A stretch of 64,000 bases of DNA from Streptomyces sindenensis (GCF_014649035.1 NZ_BMSG01000009.1:62001-126000); one strand, 5' to 3'. Numbered from the stretch's first letter, positions 8,593-18,974 are shown. The notes: generated by a model not told the origin, from the letters alone. Numbers and translations are program-made.

Positions 8593-9303
8593 ATGACGCA
8601 GATCGAGCAGTTCGCAGGAGCGGCCGGGACGGGCTGCCCGTCGGCGGGCGCTGCCCCGGTGATCGAACGCATGCGGGAATGGTGTTCCCGGTGGCCGTCC
8701 GGCGAGGGGGTCGCGGTCTTCAACACGGCCTGTCTGGAGGTGGTCGGGCGGGTGGCCCCGGACCTCGGCGGGGGCGGGCCGGGCGGCCGGGAAGCCGCCG
8801 CCCTGCTGGCCGTACGCTGCGCCGAGCGCTATCTGTCGGCCGCCGACACGGCCGCGGCGGGCGGGCGGCCGCCGGAGTGCTGGCGCCCGTTGCTCCCCTG
8901 CCGCCGCCATCCCGGCGTACGTCCGGTGCAGTTCGCGCTCAGCGCTCTCCAGGCGCACGTGGGCCACGATCTGGTGCTGGCGGTGGTGGACACCTGCCGT
9001 ACGCTCGGCTGCGATCCGCCGGATCTGGAGGGGGAGTTCGAGCGTGTGGGCGATCTCCTTGTCTTGCTGGAGGAGCGGATCCACGACGAACTGATGCCGG
9101 GGCCCGACCTGTTGGAGATCGCGGATCCGCTGACCCATCTGGTGAGCTCCTGGAGCCTGGAGCGGGCCCGCGAGGCGGCCTGGTCGGCGGCCCGGGTGCT
9201 CTGGCGGCTGCGCGGATTCCCGTCGCTGGCCGAGGAGTTCCGGCAGCGGACCGACGCGGGCGCGGGGCTGGTGGGGCGGCTCCTGCTCACCCCCTGCCGC
9301 TGA
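8593..9303 (+). CDS. DUF5995 family protein
   Basis: 236 aa, soluble, mostly alpha-helical, with no signal peptide. It resembles the actinobacterial DUF5995 family: helices including VIERMREWCSRWPSGEGVAVFNTACL and a central FALSALQAHVGHDLVLAV with His residues that could bind metal. No biochemical role is known to me. The shared 97-bp upstream region with the divergent GH6 gene holds both promoters. The start is an ATG without a strong Shine-Dalgarno (AAGG 16 nt upstream), so it is only moderately certain. The family name is from memory. Confidence 0.75.
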   Translation: MTQIEQFAGAAGTGCPSAGAAPVIERMREWCSRWPSGEGVAVFNTACLEVVGRVAPDLGGGGPGGREAAALLAVRCAERYLSAADTAAAGGRPPECWRPLLPCRRHPGVRPVQFALSALQAHVGHDLVLAVVDTCRTLGCDPPDLEGEFERVGDLLVLLEERIHDELMPGPDLLEIADPLTHLVSSWSLERAREAAWSAARVLWRLRGFPSLAEEFRQRTDAGAGLVGRLLLTPCR

Positions 9304-9330
9304 CCGCCCGCGTCGGTACGCTCCGGCGGC

Positions 9331-11025
9331 TCAGTCCTCCGGAAGCTCGACCGGGGCGATCTCGTCGAAGAGGTCGCCGGGGCCGGGGTTGGTCGCGTCC
9401 GTCGCCCCGCCGAACTGGTGCATGACGCCCCACACGGCGTTCAGCGCGGTCTGCACGGCGCCCTCGGCCCAGCCGGCCGTCCAGGAGATGTCGTCCCCGG
9501 CGAGGAAGATGCCCCGCTTGTCCTCGGGCAGCCGGTCCTGCATGAAGTGGGTGAACAGCCGCCGCTGGTAGCGGTAGTGGCCCGGCAGGTTGGCCTTGAA
9601 CGCGCCCATGAACCAGGGCTCGTTCTCCCAGGAGACGGTGACCGGGTTGCCGATGATGTGGCTGCGGATGTCGACGTTCGGGTAGATCTCGCCGAGCGAC
9701 TTGAGCATGACCTCCATGCGCTCCTGCGGGGAGAGCGGCAGCCACTTCAAGCTGTCGTCGCACCACGTGTAGGAGAGGCAGATGACGGCGGGCCTGTCCG
9801 GCCCGTCGTCCAGGAGGTAGGTCCCCCGGGTCATCCGGTCGGTGAGCGTCATCGACATGGTGTCGCGGCCGGTGGTCTCGTCCTTGTCCAGCCAGAACGG
9901 CCGGTCGACCGGCACGAACAGCTTGGACGACTCCATGTAGTGGGTGCGCTCCATCGCCGTCCAGTGGTCGATCGGGAAGAGCGCGTCATCGCAGTCGATC
10001 TTGGAGAGGAGCAGCCAGGACTGGCCGGTGAAGACCGCGGCCCGGAAGGTGCGGATGTCGCCGGTGGCGTCGGTGACCGTGATGCGGTTGCCCGCCGTAC
10101 GGGTCAGCCGGGTGACCGCGCCGTGCGGCTCGCCGTCGTGCAGGGAGGAGAGCGAGGTGCCGAGCGGCCAGTGGACGATCTTCCGCGGCTCACGGTCCCA
10201 CAGGCGCAGCGGGAGCTGCTGGCTGCCGCCGACGATGCCGCGGTGGTGGTCGTCGGCCTCGGTGTAGACGACGCGGAGGATCTCCAGGATGGAGTTGGGG
10301 AAGTCGGTGTCCCAGCCGCCGGTGCCGAAGCCGACCTGGCCGAAGATCTCGCGGTGCCGGAAGGACTTGAAGGCCTCGGACTCGCAGAGGAAGCCGTAGA
10401 AGGTCTGGTTGTCGAGCCGCTCGACGAGCTGCGACCAGATCTCCCGGATGCGCGGGACGTCGCGCTCGCGCAGCGCCCGGTTCATGTCGGAGAAGTCGGC
10501 GCCCTCCTCCAGAGCGGCGTTCCAGGCTTCGGCCACGTCGCGGTAGACCTGCGGCAGGTCGTCGATGGTCTCGGCGTAGTGCGCCTCGCCCTTGAGGTCC
10601 ACGACGGTCGAGGGCGTGGCCGGGGAGAGCGGGTTGGGGAAGGGCCGGGTCTGGAGGCCCACCAGGTCGATGTAGTGCTGGAGCGCCGTGGAGGAGGGCG
10701 GGAAGCGCATGGCGCCCATCTCGGCGGTGAGGTCGCCGTCGCAGCCGTCGAAGCCGACGGTGCGCAGCCGGCCGCCGATCCGGTCGGCCTCGTAGACGAC
10801 GGGCTTGAGGCCCATCTTCATCAGCTCGTACGCGGCGATGATGCCGGAGAGCCCGCCGCCGATGACGGCGACCTCCTGGCCGTGCTCGGTTGCCGGTATC
10901 TGCCCGAGGCCGGCCGGGTGGGCGAGGAAGTCGTCGTACGCGTACGGGAAGTCCGGCCCGAACATGGTGATCGGCGGGGCGGCCGCGTCGGTGTGCTGGA
11001 CGGCGTTGGGCACCGTGGACGTCAT
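9331..11025 (-). CDS. davB: L-lysine 2-monooxygenase (flavin amine oxidase family)
   Basis: Catalyses L-lysine + O2 to 5-aminovaleramide + CO2 + H2O, the first step of the aminovalerate route of lysine breakdown. 564 aa. The FAD-binding GxGxxG lies in VIGGGLSGIIAAYELM (about residues 53-68), followed by the ExxxRxGGR-type VVYEADRIGGRLRT and a C-terminal FAD segment GIFLAGDDISWTAGWAEGAVQ. The N-terminal block ITMFGPDFPYAYDDFL and the block FGQVGFGTGGWDTDFPNS closely match Pseudomonas DavB as I remember it. It lies 49 bp after davA on the same strand with AGGAG before its ATG. The related tryptophan 2-monooxygenases (IaaM) are the main alternative, but the DavA-like partner favours lysine. Confidence 0.85.
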   Translation of the reverse strand: MTSTVPNAVQHTDAAAPPITMFGPDFPYAYDDFLAHPAGLGQIPATEHGQEVAVIGGGLSGIIAAYELMKMGLKPVVYEADRIGGRLRTVGFDGCDGDLTAEMGAMRFPPSSTALQHYIDLVGLQTRPFPNPLSPATPSTVVDLKGEAHYAETIDDLPQVYRDVAEAWNAALEEGADFSDMNRALRERDVPRIREIWSQLVERLDNQTFYGFLCESEAFKSFRHREIFGQVGFGTGGWDTDFPNSILEILRVVYTEADDHHRGIVGGSQQLPLRLWDREPRKIVHWPLGTSLSSLHDGEPHGAVTRLTRTAGNRITVTDATGDIRTFRAAVFTGQSWLLLSKIDCDDALFPIDHWTAMERTHYMESSKLFVPVDRPFWLDKDETTGRDTMSMTLTDRMTRGTYLLDDGPDRPAVICLSYTWCDDSLKWLPLSPQERMEVMLKSLGEIYPNVDIRSHIIGNPVTVSWENEPWFMGAFKANLPGHYRYQRRLFTHFMQDRLPEDKRGIFLAGDDISWTAGWAEGAVQTALNAVWGVMHQFGGATDATNPGPGDLFDEIAPVELPED

Positions 11026-11074
11026 GGGGTGCGGACTCCTTGCGCGGTACGGAAAGTTCGGGGAGGGAGCGGGC

Positions 11075-11872
11075 TCAGGCGAGGGAGCCGTAGAGGCCGG
11101 GGCGGCGGTCGGCGAGATACGGGTTGGCGGCGCGGGAGGCGGCCAGGAACTCCGGGTCGACCTCGCCGATCACCAGTTCCTCGCCGCGTCCGGCGCGGGT
11201 GCGGACCACCCCGTCGGGGCCGGCCAGACAGCTGAGCCCGACGAATTCGAACTCCCCTTCCGGGCCGGTGCGGTTGACGTACGCCACGTACATCTGGCTC
11301 TCGAAGGCCCGTACGGGGACGACGGATTCGGCGACGAACTGGAAGGGGTGCATCTGCGCGGTGGGCACCAGCAGCAGATCGGTGCCGGCCAGGGCGTGCG
11401 CCCGGACGTTCTCCGGGAACTCGACGTCGTAGCAGATCAGCAGTCCGATGCGGATGCCGTCGAGGTCGGCCTGGACGACGGTCTGCTCGCCGGGGGTGAA
11501 CCACTCCTGCTCGAAGCAGCCGAACAGGTGGGTCTTGCGGTAGTTCGCGAGCCGGACGCCGTCGGCGCCGATCAGCTGGGAGGCGTTGAAGATCCGCTCC
11601 CCGTCACGCTCGGGGTAGCCGTAGAGGACGGCGAGGCCGTGGCGTACGGCGATCTCGGCGATCGCCGCGGCACCGGGTCCGTCGGCGGGCTCGGCCAGTT
11701 CGGGCACGGCGTCGCCGATGGCGTATCCGGTGAGGAACAGCTCGGGGGCGACCAGCAGCCGGGCTCCGGCACCGGCGGCCCGGCCGGCGGCCTCGTCCAG
11801 CGTCTTCAGGTTCTCGGCGACGGCGCCGGGCCGTCCGGAGCTCTGGAGCAGGGCGGTGCGCAACGACGGCAT
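11075..11872 (-). CDS. davA: 5-aminovaleramide amidohydrolase (nitrilase superfamily)
   Basis: Hydrolyses 5-aminovaleramide to 5-aminovalerate and ammonia, directly after the DavB step. 265 aa, the usual size for the carbon-nitrogen hydrolase family. The catalytic triad is visible: Glu44 in APELFLTGY, Lys113 in YRKTHLF and Cys147 in LLICYDVEFPENVR. The ATG at 11872 is preferred over longer in-frame readings because homology starts there (PSLRTALLQ) and GAGGT precedes it. It is probably co-transcribed with davB (49-bp gap) and possibly with the upstream Lrp gene (184-bp gap). If DavB instead acted on tryptophan this would be an indoleacetamide hydrolase, which I think less likely because IaaH is normally an amidase-signature enzyme. 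Confidence 0.83.
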   Translation of the reverse strand: MPSLRTALLQSSGRPGAVAENLKTLDEAAGRAAGAGARLLVAPELFLTGYAIGDAVPELAEPADGPGAAAIAEIAVRHGLAVLYGYPERDGERIFNASQLIGADGVRLANYRKTHLFGCFEQEWFTPGEQTVVQADLDGIRIGLLICYDVEFPENVRAHALAGTDLLLVPTAQMHPFQFVAESVVPVRAFESQMYVAYVNRTGPEGEFEFVGLSCLAGPDGVVRTRAGRGEELVIGEVDPEFLAASRAANPYLADRRPGLYGSLA

Positions 11873-12056
11873 GGCTGACCTCGGGCGGTGCGGGCGGGGT
11901 GGGGAGACGTATCGAAGGTACGTGGCCCGGATCGGCCCGGACAAGGCGCGAGCGTTGCGCGTCGACCGTTGATTCGTTGCGCGGAAAGGGCCTCGGGCAG
12001 CGAATCGTTGCGTCGGGCATCACCGCAGGTCAGCGGGGTGATGTGCGCCACCCGCC

Positions 12057-12515
12057 TCAGGCCGGCGGGGCCTCCGCGGAGTAGCGGCGCAGCAGCGGCG
12101 AGAGCACCAGGACGGACTTGGTCCGCTCGACGTACGGCTCCCCCGCGATGCGCTCCAGGACCTGTTCGAAGTGGCGCATGTCGGCGGCGAAGACCTGCAC
12201 CACCGCGTCCGCCTCGCCGGTCACCGTGGAGGCCGAGGCGATCTCCGGGTAGCGGGCGAGGCCCTGCTTGATGGCGTCCGGGGAGGTGTTGCGGCTGCAG
12301 TAGATCTCGATGAACCCCTCGGTCTCCCAGCCGAGCGCCGCGGGGTCGACCCGCACGGTGAACCCGGTGATCGCACCCTCGGCACGCAGCCGGTCGACGC
12401 GGCGTTTCACGGCGGGGGCGGAGAGGCCGACGATGGCGCCGATGTCGGCGTAGGAGCGCCGGGCGTCTTCGGCGAGGGCGTGGACGATGCGTTCGTCGAG
12501 GTCGTTCAGGCGCAC
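12057..12515 (-). CDS. Lrp/AsnC-family regulator
   Basis: 152 aa from the GTG at 12515. An N-terminal HTH (LDERIVHALAEDARRSYADIGAIVGLSAPAVKRRVDRL, split over about residues 5-45) precedes a RAM ligand domain (about 65-145). The frame stays open upstream to 12674, but the extra sequence is low-complexity and covers two terminator hairpins, so the GTG is preferred; its Shine-Dalgarno is weak. Lrp proteins sense amino acids. Its place between an aldehyde dehydrogenase and davAB suggests lysine-responsive control of that set (inference). Confidence 0.88.
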   Translation of the reverse strand: MRLNDLDERIVHALAEDARRSYADIGAIVGLSAPAVKRRVDRLRAEGAITGFTVRVDPAALGWETEGFIEIYCSRNTSPDAIKQGLARYPEIASASTVTGEADAVVQVFAADMRHFEQVLERIAGEPYVERTKSVLVLSPLLRRYSAEAPPA

Positions 12516-12550
12516 GTCGGGCGGTTCGCTATCTCTGCGGTGGGTCTGCT

Positions 12551-12580
12551 TGCGGGAGGCGGTGCGTGCCGCCTCCCGCA
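12551..12580 (-). terminator. second hairpin after aldehyde dehydrogenase
   Basis: Perfect 12-bp stem (12551-12562 with 12569-12580), 6-nt loop, between the aldehyde dehydrogenase and lrp. Together with the hairpin at 12593 it makes a tandem pair. It could be a back-up terminator or part of the lrp leader. Confidence 0.7.
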
Positions 12581-12592
12581 GTAGACCACGGG

Positions 12593-12622
12593 CCGCCGCT
12601 CCGGGCGCGCCCGGAGCGGCGG
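12593..12622 (-). terminator. terminator of aldehyde dehydrogenase gene
   Basis: Perfect 12-bp GC stem (12593-12604 with 12611-12622) around GCGCGC, starting 9 nt beyond the aldehyde dehydrogenase stop in the direction of transcription. Confidence 0.8.
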
Positions 12623-12631
12623 AACCGGCCG

Positions 12632-14089
12632 TCAGAAGGGGAACTGCGAGCGGCCGTGCTGGATGGAGATCCACTTCTGGGTGGTGAAGGCCTCGATCAT
12701 CGAGTCGCCGTTCAGCCGGCCGAGGCCGGAGCTCTTCTCGCCGCCGAAGGGGACGATCGGCTCGTCGTGGACGGTGCCGTCGTTGATGTGGATCATGCCG
12801 GTGTGGATGCGCTGTCCGACCCGCACCCCGCGCTCGATGTTGCCGGTGTGGACGGCGCCGCTGAGCCCGTACGGGGTGTCGTTGGCGATGCGGACGGCCT
12901 CGTCCTCGCCGTCGAAGGGGATCAGCAGGGCGACGGGCCCGAAGATCTCCTGCTGCAGGACGGGCGAGTCGGCGGCGAGGCCGGTCAGCACGGACGGGCT
13001 GACGAGGTTGCCGTCGGCGCGGCCGTGCAGGAGGGCCGTCGCCCCGGCCGCCACGGTCTGGTCGACGAGCTTGGAGACGGACTCGGCCTGCGAGGAGTTG
13101 ATCAGCGGACCGATCTGGGTGGCCGGGTCGGCGGGGTCGCCGACGACGAGGGACGCGACCTTGGCGACGAACTTCTCGGTGAACTCGGCCTCGACCGCGC
13201 GGTCGACCAGGATGCGGTTGGCGGCCATGCAGACCTGGCCCTGGTGGACGTACCGGCTGAAGACCGCGGCGTCGACGGCGTAGTCGACGTCCGCGTCGTC
13301 GAGCACGATCAGGGCGCTGTTGCCGCCGAGTTCGAGGACGGCGCGCTTGAGGTTCTGGGCGCAGACGGTGGCGACGTGGCGGCCGACCTTGTCCGAGCCG
13401 GTGAAGGAGATGATCCGCGGCACGGGGTGCTCCAGCAGGGTGTCGCCGATCTCCGCGATGTCGGTGATCACGACGTTCAGCAGTCCGGCGGGCAGCCCGG
13501 CGTCCTCGAAGACCTTGGCGAGCAGGGTGCCGCCGCAGATCGGGGTGTTCTGGTGCGGCTTGAGGACCACGGCGTTGCCGAGGGCCAGCGCGGGCGCGAC
13601 GGACTTCAGGGAGAGCAGGAAGGGGAAGTTGAACGGGCTGATCACTCCGACGACGCCGGCGGGCACGCGGTAGACGCGGTTCTCCTTGCCCTCAGTCGGC
13701 GAGGGCAGGATCTGTCCGGCGGGGCGCAGCGCCAGCTGGATCGCCTCGCGGAGGAACTCCTTGGCCAGGTGCAGTTCGAAGCCGGCCTTCAGCCGGGTGC
13801 CGCCGAGTTCGGCGACGATCGCCTCGCCGATCTCCTGCTCGCGCTCCTCGACGATGCGCAGCGCCTTCTCCAGGACGGCCCGCCTGCTGTACGGGTTGGT
13901 GTCGGCCCACGCCTGCTGGGCGCGCTCGGCGGCCCGGTAGGCCTGGTCGACCTCGTCGGCGGTGGCGACCGGGATCGAGGCGAGCTTCTCCCCGTCGAAC
14001 GGGTTGAAGTCGATGATGTCCCAGGACCCCTTCCCCGGCCTCCACTCGCCGTCGATGTACTGGTGGGCCAGGTCAGTGAAGAAGGACAT
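12632..14089 (-). CDS. NAD(P)-dependent aldehyde dehydrogenase
   Basis: 485 aa, full-length ALDH superfamily enzyme. The catalytic Cys287 is in HQGQVCMAANR and the general base Glu253 in LELGGNSAL. The Rossmann domain has ISFTGSDKVGRHV and the substrate-side segment is SPFNFPFLLSLKSVAPALALGN (split over residues 151-172). These blocks are closest to vanillin/benzaldehyde-type dehydrogenases. An AGGGATCT precedes the ATG. It lies upstream of lrp-davA-davB on the same strand but is separated by two hairpins, so it may be its own unit. Glutarate-semialdehyde oxidation in the lysine pathway is possible from position, but the sequence does not look specially like DavD and no DavT aminotransferase is next to it. 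Confidence 0.85.
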   Translation of the reverse strand: MSFFTDLAHQYIDGEWRPGKGSWDIIDFNPFDGEKLASIPVATADEVDQAYRAAERAQQAWADTNPYSRRAVLEKALRIVEEREQEIGEAIVAELGGTRLKAGFELHLAKEFLREAIQLALRPAGQILPSPTEGKENRVYRVPAGVVGVISPFNFPFLLSLKSVAPALALGNAVVLKPHQNTPICGGTLLAKVFEDAGLPAGLLNVVITDIAEIGDTLLEHPVPRIISFTGSDKVGRHVATVCAQNLKRAVLELGGNSALIVLDDADVDYAVDAAVFSRYVHQGQVCMAANRILVDRAVEAEFTEKFVAKVASLVVGDPADPATQIGPLINSSQAESVSKLVDQTVAAGATALLHGRADGNLVSPSVLTGLAADSPVLQQEIFGPVALLIPFDGEDEAVRIANDTPYGLSGAVHTGNIERGVRVGQRIHTGMIHINDGTVHDEPIVPFGGEKSSGLGRLNGDSMIEAFTTQKWISIQHGRSQFPF

Positions 14090-14196
14090 GAGATCCCTTA
14101 CCGCAGAGAGGCAGGTAGCTGAGTGCGGTTCATATTACTGAGATTTCAACAGAGTTGAAGCGCCGCCCCCGGCCACCTGGGCACACCGGAAACGGT

Positions 14197-14234
14197 CCCG
14201 CCCCCTCCGGTACGGAACAGCCGGAGGGGGCGGG
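14197..14234 (-). terminator. terminator of guaB1
   Basis: 14-bp perfect stem (14197-14210 with 14221-14234), 10-nt loop, 21 nt after the guaB1 stop codon. Confidence 0.8.
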
Positions 14235-14254
14235 GACGTTGACGTGCTCGGGGA

Positions 14255-15849
<1,595 letters not shown>

Positions 15850-16018
15850 GGACTCTACCCGAACGGGATTCGAAGCATTCGTGATCACCATCCCTGGACC
15901 GGGTGACAAGGGGTCAGGTAGCTTCAAAGCCGCAGGTCCCGGGGGTGTCAAAAGCCTCGACCCGACTCGTCGGCAACCCTGGGCACACCGTTAGACCGGA
16001 GAGGATCCCGATCCGCCT

Positions 16019-17095
16019 GTGGACAGCGAACTGCCGGACATCTACTGCCCGTTCCCGCAGCGGACCAATCCGCACGTGGCGCACACCCGGGGGCATCTGG
16101 ACGACTGGACCAGACGGACGGGTCTGGTCCATCGCGAGTCCGCGAGGAACCGATTCGAACAAGCCGATTTCGGGGCGTTCGTCGGCATGGTCTACCCGAC
16201 GGCCGACGAGGAACACCTCGATCTGGTGGCCGACTGGTTCGTCTGGCTCTTCCTGGTCGACGACCAGCTCGACGACGGCCACCTCGGCCGCTCACCCGCC
16301 CTGGTGAGAAGTGTGGTCGAACGGATGCGCGCGGTCGTCGACGGCTCCGCCCCCGAGCCGCTGCCGGGCGAGGAGGTCCCGGCCGCCGTGACCGCCCTGG
16401 CCGACTTGTGGAAACGTACGACGCCGAACGCCGCCCCGCACTGGCGGACCCGGTTCGCCTGGCATCTGGTGACCTACCTGACGACCGCCACGACCTGGGA
16501 GGCGGGCAACCGCGCCGAGGACGTGGTGCCCTCGGAGGAGGCGTACATCGCCAAGCGGCGGCACACCGGTGCCATCCACGTCTGCATGGACCTCATAGAG
16601 ATCGTGGCGGGCATCGAGGCCCCGGAGTCGCTCCACAACGACCCCCGCTTCATCACCGCCCTGGAAGCCGCGTGCAACCACGTCTGCTGGGCGAACGACG
16701 TGTACTCCTTCGAGAAGGAGCAGATGCTCGGCGAGATCCACAACCTCGTCCACCTGGTCCGCCACCACCGGAGCCTCGGGGAGCAGCAGGCGCTGGACCA
16801 CGTCGCGGAGCGGCTCGCGATGGAGACCGAGCGGTTCCTGACCGCCGAGGACGAGTTGCTGGAGCTGTATCCGGAGCTGTCCGGGCTGCTCGTTCCCTAC
16901 CTGGACGGCATGCGGAGCTGGATGCGCGGCAATCTGGACTGGTCGCGCCAGACGCCCCGCTACAACCCGGCGGACGTGGGGCAGTACGAGGAGCCCGAGG
17001 AGTATCTGGAGGAGACGGTGCTGGGCGTCCCGCCCGCGCGCACCGAGGCCGCCGCCCCCGCTCCGTGCGTGGCCAAGGCTCCCCCGGACGGCTGA
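16019..17095 (+). CDS. class I terpene synthase (sesquiterpene cyclase type)
   Basis: 358 aa, one alpha-domain class I terpene synthase. The Mg2+-binding aspartate motif is DDQLDD (residues 81-86) and the NSE triad is ND-VYS-FEKE (Asn226, Ser230, Glu234). An upstream Arg in AKRRHTG and a late RY pair in TPRYNP complete the active-site set. It should ionise and cyclise a prenyl diphosphate, most likely farnesyl diphosphate, but the product cannot be read. GTG start with GGAGAGG 14 nt upstream (a little far). No prenyltransferase, P450 or methyltransferase is adjacent, so it is an orphan gene among housekeeping genes, possibly a transferred insertion. Terminated by a strong hairpin. Confidence 0.93.
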   Translation: MDSELPDIYCPFPQRTNPHVAHTRGHLDDWTRRTGLVHRESARNRFEQADFGAFVGMVYPTADEEHLDLVADWFVWLFLVDDQLDDGHLGRSPALVRSVVERMRAVVDGSAPEPLPGEEVPAAVTALADLWKRTTPNAAPHWRTRFAWHLVTYLTTATTWEAGNRAEDVVPSEEAYIAKRRHTGAIHVCMDLIEIVAGIEAPESLHNDPRFITALEAACNHVCWANDVYSFEKEQMLGEIHNLVHLVRHHRSLGEQQALDHVAERLAMETERFLTAEDELLELYPELSGLLVPYLDGMRSWMRGNLDWSRQTPRYNPADVGQYEEPEEYLEETVLGVPPARTEAAAPAPCVAKAPPDG

Positions 17096-17112
17096 GGGAG
17101 GGACGACAGACC

Positions 17113-17146
17113 GAGGGCCGTGCACCTTGCGGGGTGCACGGCCCTC
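17113..17146. terminator. bidirectional terminator, terpene synthase / SorC regulator
   Basis: Perfect 14-bp stem (17113-17126 with 17133-17146) and a 6-nt loop between two convergent genes, 17 nt after the terpene synthase stop and 15 nt beyond the regulator's stop. Confidence 0.85.
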
Positions 17147-17161
17147 AGCGGGTTCTCGGCG

Positions 17162-18187
17162 TCACTCGCCGTCGGGGTCGGCCCGCTCCAGCGCCGGGCG
17201 GACGCCCGCCGCGGACTCGGTGAGCAGGTAGTCGGCCGCGGCGGTGTCCGTGACCAGGCTGGTGACCAGGCCGGAGCGGAGCACCGCGCCGATGGCCGCC
17301 GCCTTGCGCTGGCCGCCCGCGATCGCGACCACCTCGGGGATCCGGCGCAGCCGGTCCGCCTCCACGGTGATGCAGCGCTCCCCCAGGTCGCGGCCGACCC
17401 GGCGGCCTTCCGCGTCGAAGAGGTGCGCGGACATCTCGGCCGCGACGCCGAGCGAGGCGTAGTGGGCGCGCTCCTCGTCCGAGAGCATGTCGTGGACCGT
17501 GGAGATGCCGGGCTCCCAGGAGCCGATGGAGACGGCGGCGACGGTGACCTTGTCGAAGTACTCGAAGGCGCGGGCGATACCGGTCTGATCGCGCAGCGCG
17601 GCGGCCGTCGCGGGGTCGGGCAGCAGCATCGGTGCGTAGATGGGGTGCGCCTCGCCGCCGGAGACCTGGGCGGCCCGGCGGACCGCCTCGACCGAGCCGC
17701 GCTCGGCGGTGCCCGCGTCGTACACCCCGGTCAGCTGGACGACCGTGCAGGGCGGCAGCCGGTCGAGGGCGGCCGCCATGTGGATGGTGGAGCGGCCCCA
17801 GGCCAGGCCGAGCACATCGCCCTCGGCCACCAGCTCGCCCAGGAGGTCGGCCGCGACCTCGCCCAGGTTCTCCGGGTCGGCGGCGTCGTCCTGTTCCTCG
17901 GCCGGGGACTCGACGACCACCGCGTGCCGCAGCCCGTAGCGGGCGCGCAGGGCGTCGGAGCGTTCGGCGTCCAGCTCGGCCGGGACCCGGATCTCGATGC
18001 GCACGAGATCGCGTTCGAGGGCGGTCTCCAGGACCCGGGCCACCTTGAAGCGGCTCACGCCGAACTCCTCGGCGATCTGGATCTTGGACTTGCCCTCCAG
18101 ATAGAACCGGCGGGCCATGGCCGCCGCCTGCACCAGCTCCGCGGGTCCCATCCGCATGGCTGACCGACCCGCCGAGATGCCAGACAC
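17162..18187 (-). CDS. SorC/DeoR-type sugar-binding transcriptional regulator
   Basis: 341 aa from the GTG at 18187, chosen because GAGGAG lies 6 nt upstream; the frame also allows a GTG at 18211 that has no Shine-Dalgarno. The N-terminal HTH (MARRFYLEGKSKIQIAEEFGVSRFKVARVL, about residues 24-53) is followed by a SorC sugar-phosphate-binding domain (about 75-335; LGLAWGRSTIHMAAAL and TVAAVSIGSW are typical). It lies 103 bp after rpe on the same strand. A pentose-phosphate or other phosphosugar effector is suggested by the family and the rpe neighbour, but targets are unknown. Confidence 0.88.
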   Translation of the reverse strand: MSGISAGRSAMRMGPAELVQAAAMARRFYLEGKSKIQIAEEFGVSRFKVARVLETALERDLVRIEIRVPAELDAERSDALRARYGLRHAVVVESPAEEQDDAADPENLGEVAADLLGELVAEGDVLGLAWGRSTIHMAAALDRLPPCTVVQLTGVYDAGTAERGSVEAVRRAAQVSGGEAHPIYAPMLLPDPATAAALRDQTGIARAFEYFDKVTVAAVSIGSWEPGISTVHDMLSDEERAHYASLGVAAEMSAHLFDAEGRRVGRDLGERCITVEADRLRRIPEVVAIAGGQRKAAAIGAVLRSGLVTSLVTDTAAADYLLTESAAGVRPALERADPDGE

Positions 18188-18290
18188 CGCGATCTCCTCA
18201 CTGCTGTTCACACGCCCGATACGCCGTTCATCCTGTCAGATCCGGCGATCCTTGATCGGCCCTGTCGGACCGCGTTCATCTGTCCTTGGT

Positions 18291-18974
18291 TCAGTGGTCG
18301 CATGCCCAGGGGGCCGCGGCCGTCGCCACGTCCGCCAGGGCCCGCAGGTCCCGCACCGCCGCCGCCGGGTCCGCCGCCCCGTAGACCGCGGATCCGGCCA
18401 CGAAGACATCGGCTCCGGCCTCGGCGCAGCGTTCGATGGTGGTGGCCGAGACCCCGCCGTCGACCTGGAGCCACAGTTCGAGACCGTGCTTGCTGATCAG
18501 CTCCCGGGTACGCCGGATCTTCGGCAGCATGATGTCCAGGAAGGCCTGCCCGCCGAAGCCCGGCTCGACCGTCATGATCAGCAGCATGTCCAGCTCGGGG
18601 AGCAGGTCCTCGTACGGCTCGATGGGCGTCGCGGGCTTGAGCGCCATCGAGGCGCGCGCCCCCTTCGCCCGGATCTCCCGCGCGAGGCGCACCGGCGCCG
18701 CGGCGGCCTCCGCGTGGAAGGTGACGGACCCGGCGCCGGCCTCCACGTAACTCGGGGCCCAGCGGTCCGCGTCCTCGATCATGAGGTGGCAGTCCAGCGG
18801 GGTGTCCGTCGCCTTGCTGAGCGCCTCGACGATCGGCACGCCGAGGGTCAGATTCGGCACGAAGTGGTTGTCCATGACATCGACGTGGAGCCAGTCCGCG
18901 CCTTCGACCGCCTTCGCCTCCTCGGCGAGACGCGCGAAATCGGCGGACAGGATGCTGGGGTTGATCTGCGCCAT
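18291..18974 (-). CDS. rpe: ribulose-phosphate 3-epimerase
   Basis: Interconverts ribulose 5-phosphate and xylulose 5-phosphate in the pentose phosphate pathway. 227 aa, normal length, TIM barrel. Metal/catalytic motifs are [14 protein letters not shown] (residues 30-43), [16 protein letters not shown] and the phosphate site VDGGV...AGSAVYG. The ATG at 18974 begins the conserved [13 protein letters not shown]. Downstream of rsmB on the same strand with a 148-bp gap that contains AT-richer DNA but no clear signal that I can name. Confidence 0.97.
   Translation of the reverse strand: MAQINPSILSADFARLAEEAKAVEGADWLHVDVMDNHFVPNLTLGVPIVEALSKATDTPLDCHLMIEDADRWAPSYVEAGAGSVTFHAEAAAAPVRLAREIRAKGARASMALKPATPIEPYEDLLPELDMLLIMTVEPGFGGQAFLDIMLPKIRRTRELISKHGLELWLQVDGGVSATTIERCAEAGADVFVAGSAVYGAADPAAAVRDLRALADVATAAAPWACDH

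Noticed and set aside
9331..11872. Indole-3-acetic acid pathway (IaaM/IaaH)
   Set aside because: The hydrolase is a nitrilase-fold enzyme like DavA, not an amidase-signature IaaH, and the oxidase blocks match lysine 2-monooxygenase better.
12516..12674. N-terminal extension of the Lrp protein to 12674
   Set aside because: It would translate through two terminator hairpins and overlap the aldehyde dehydrogenase end; the residues are low complexity.
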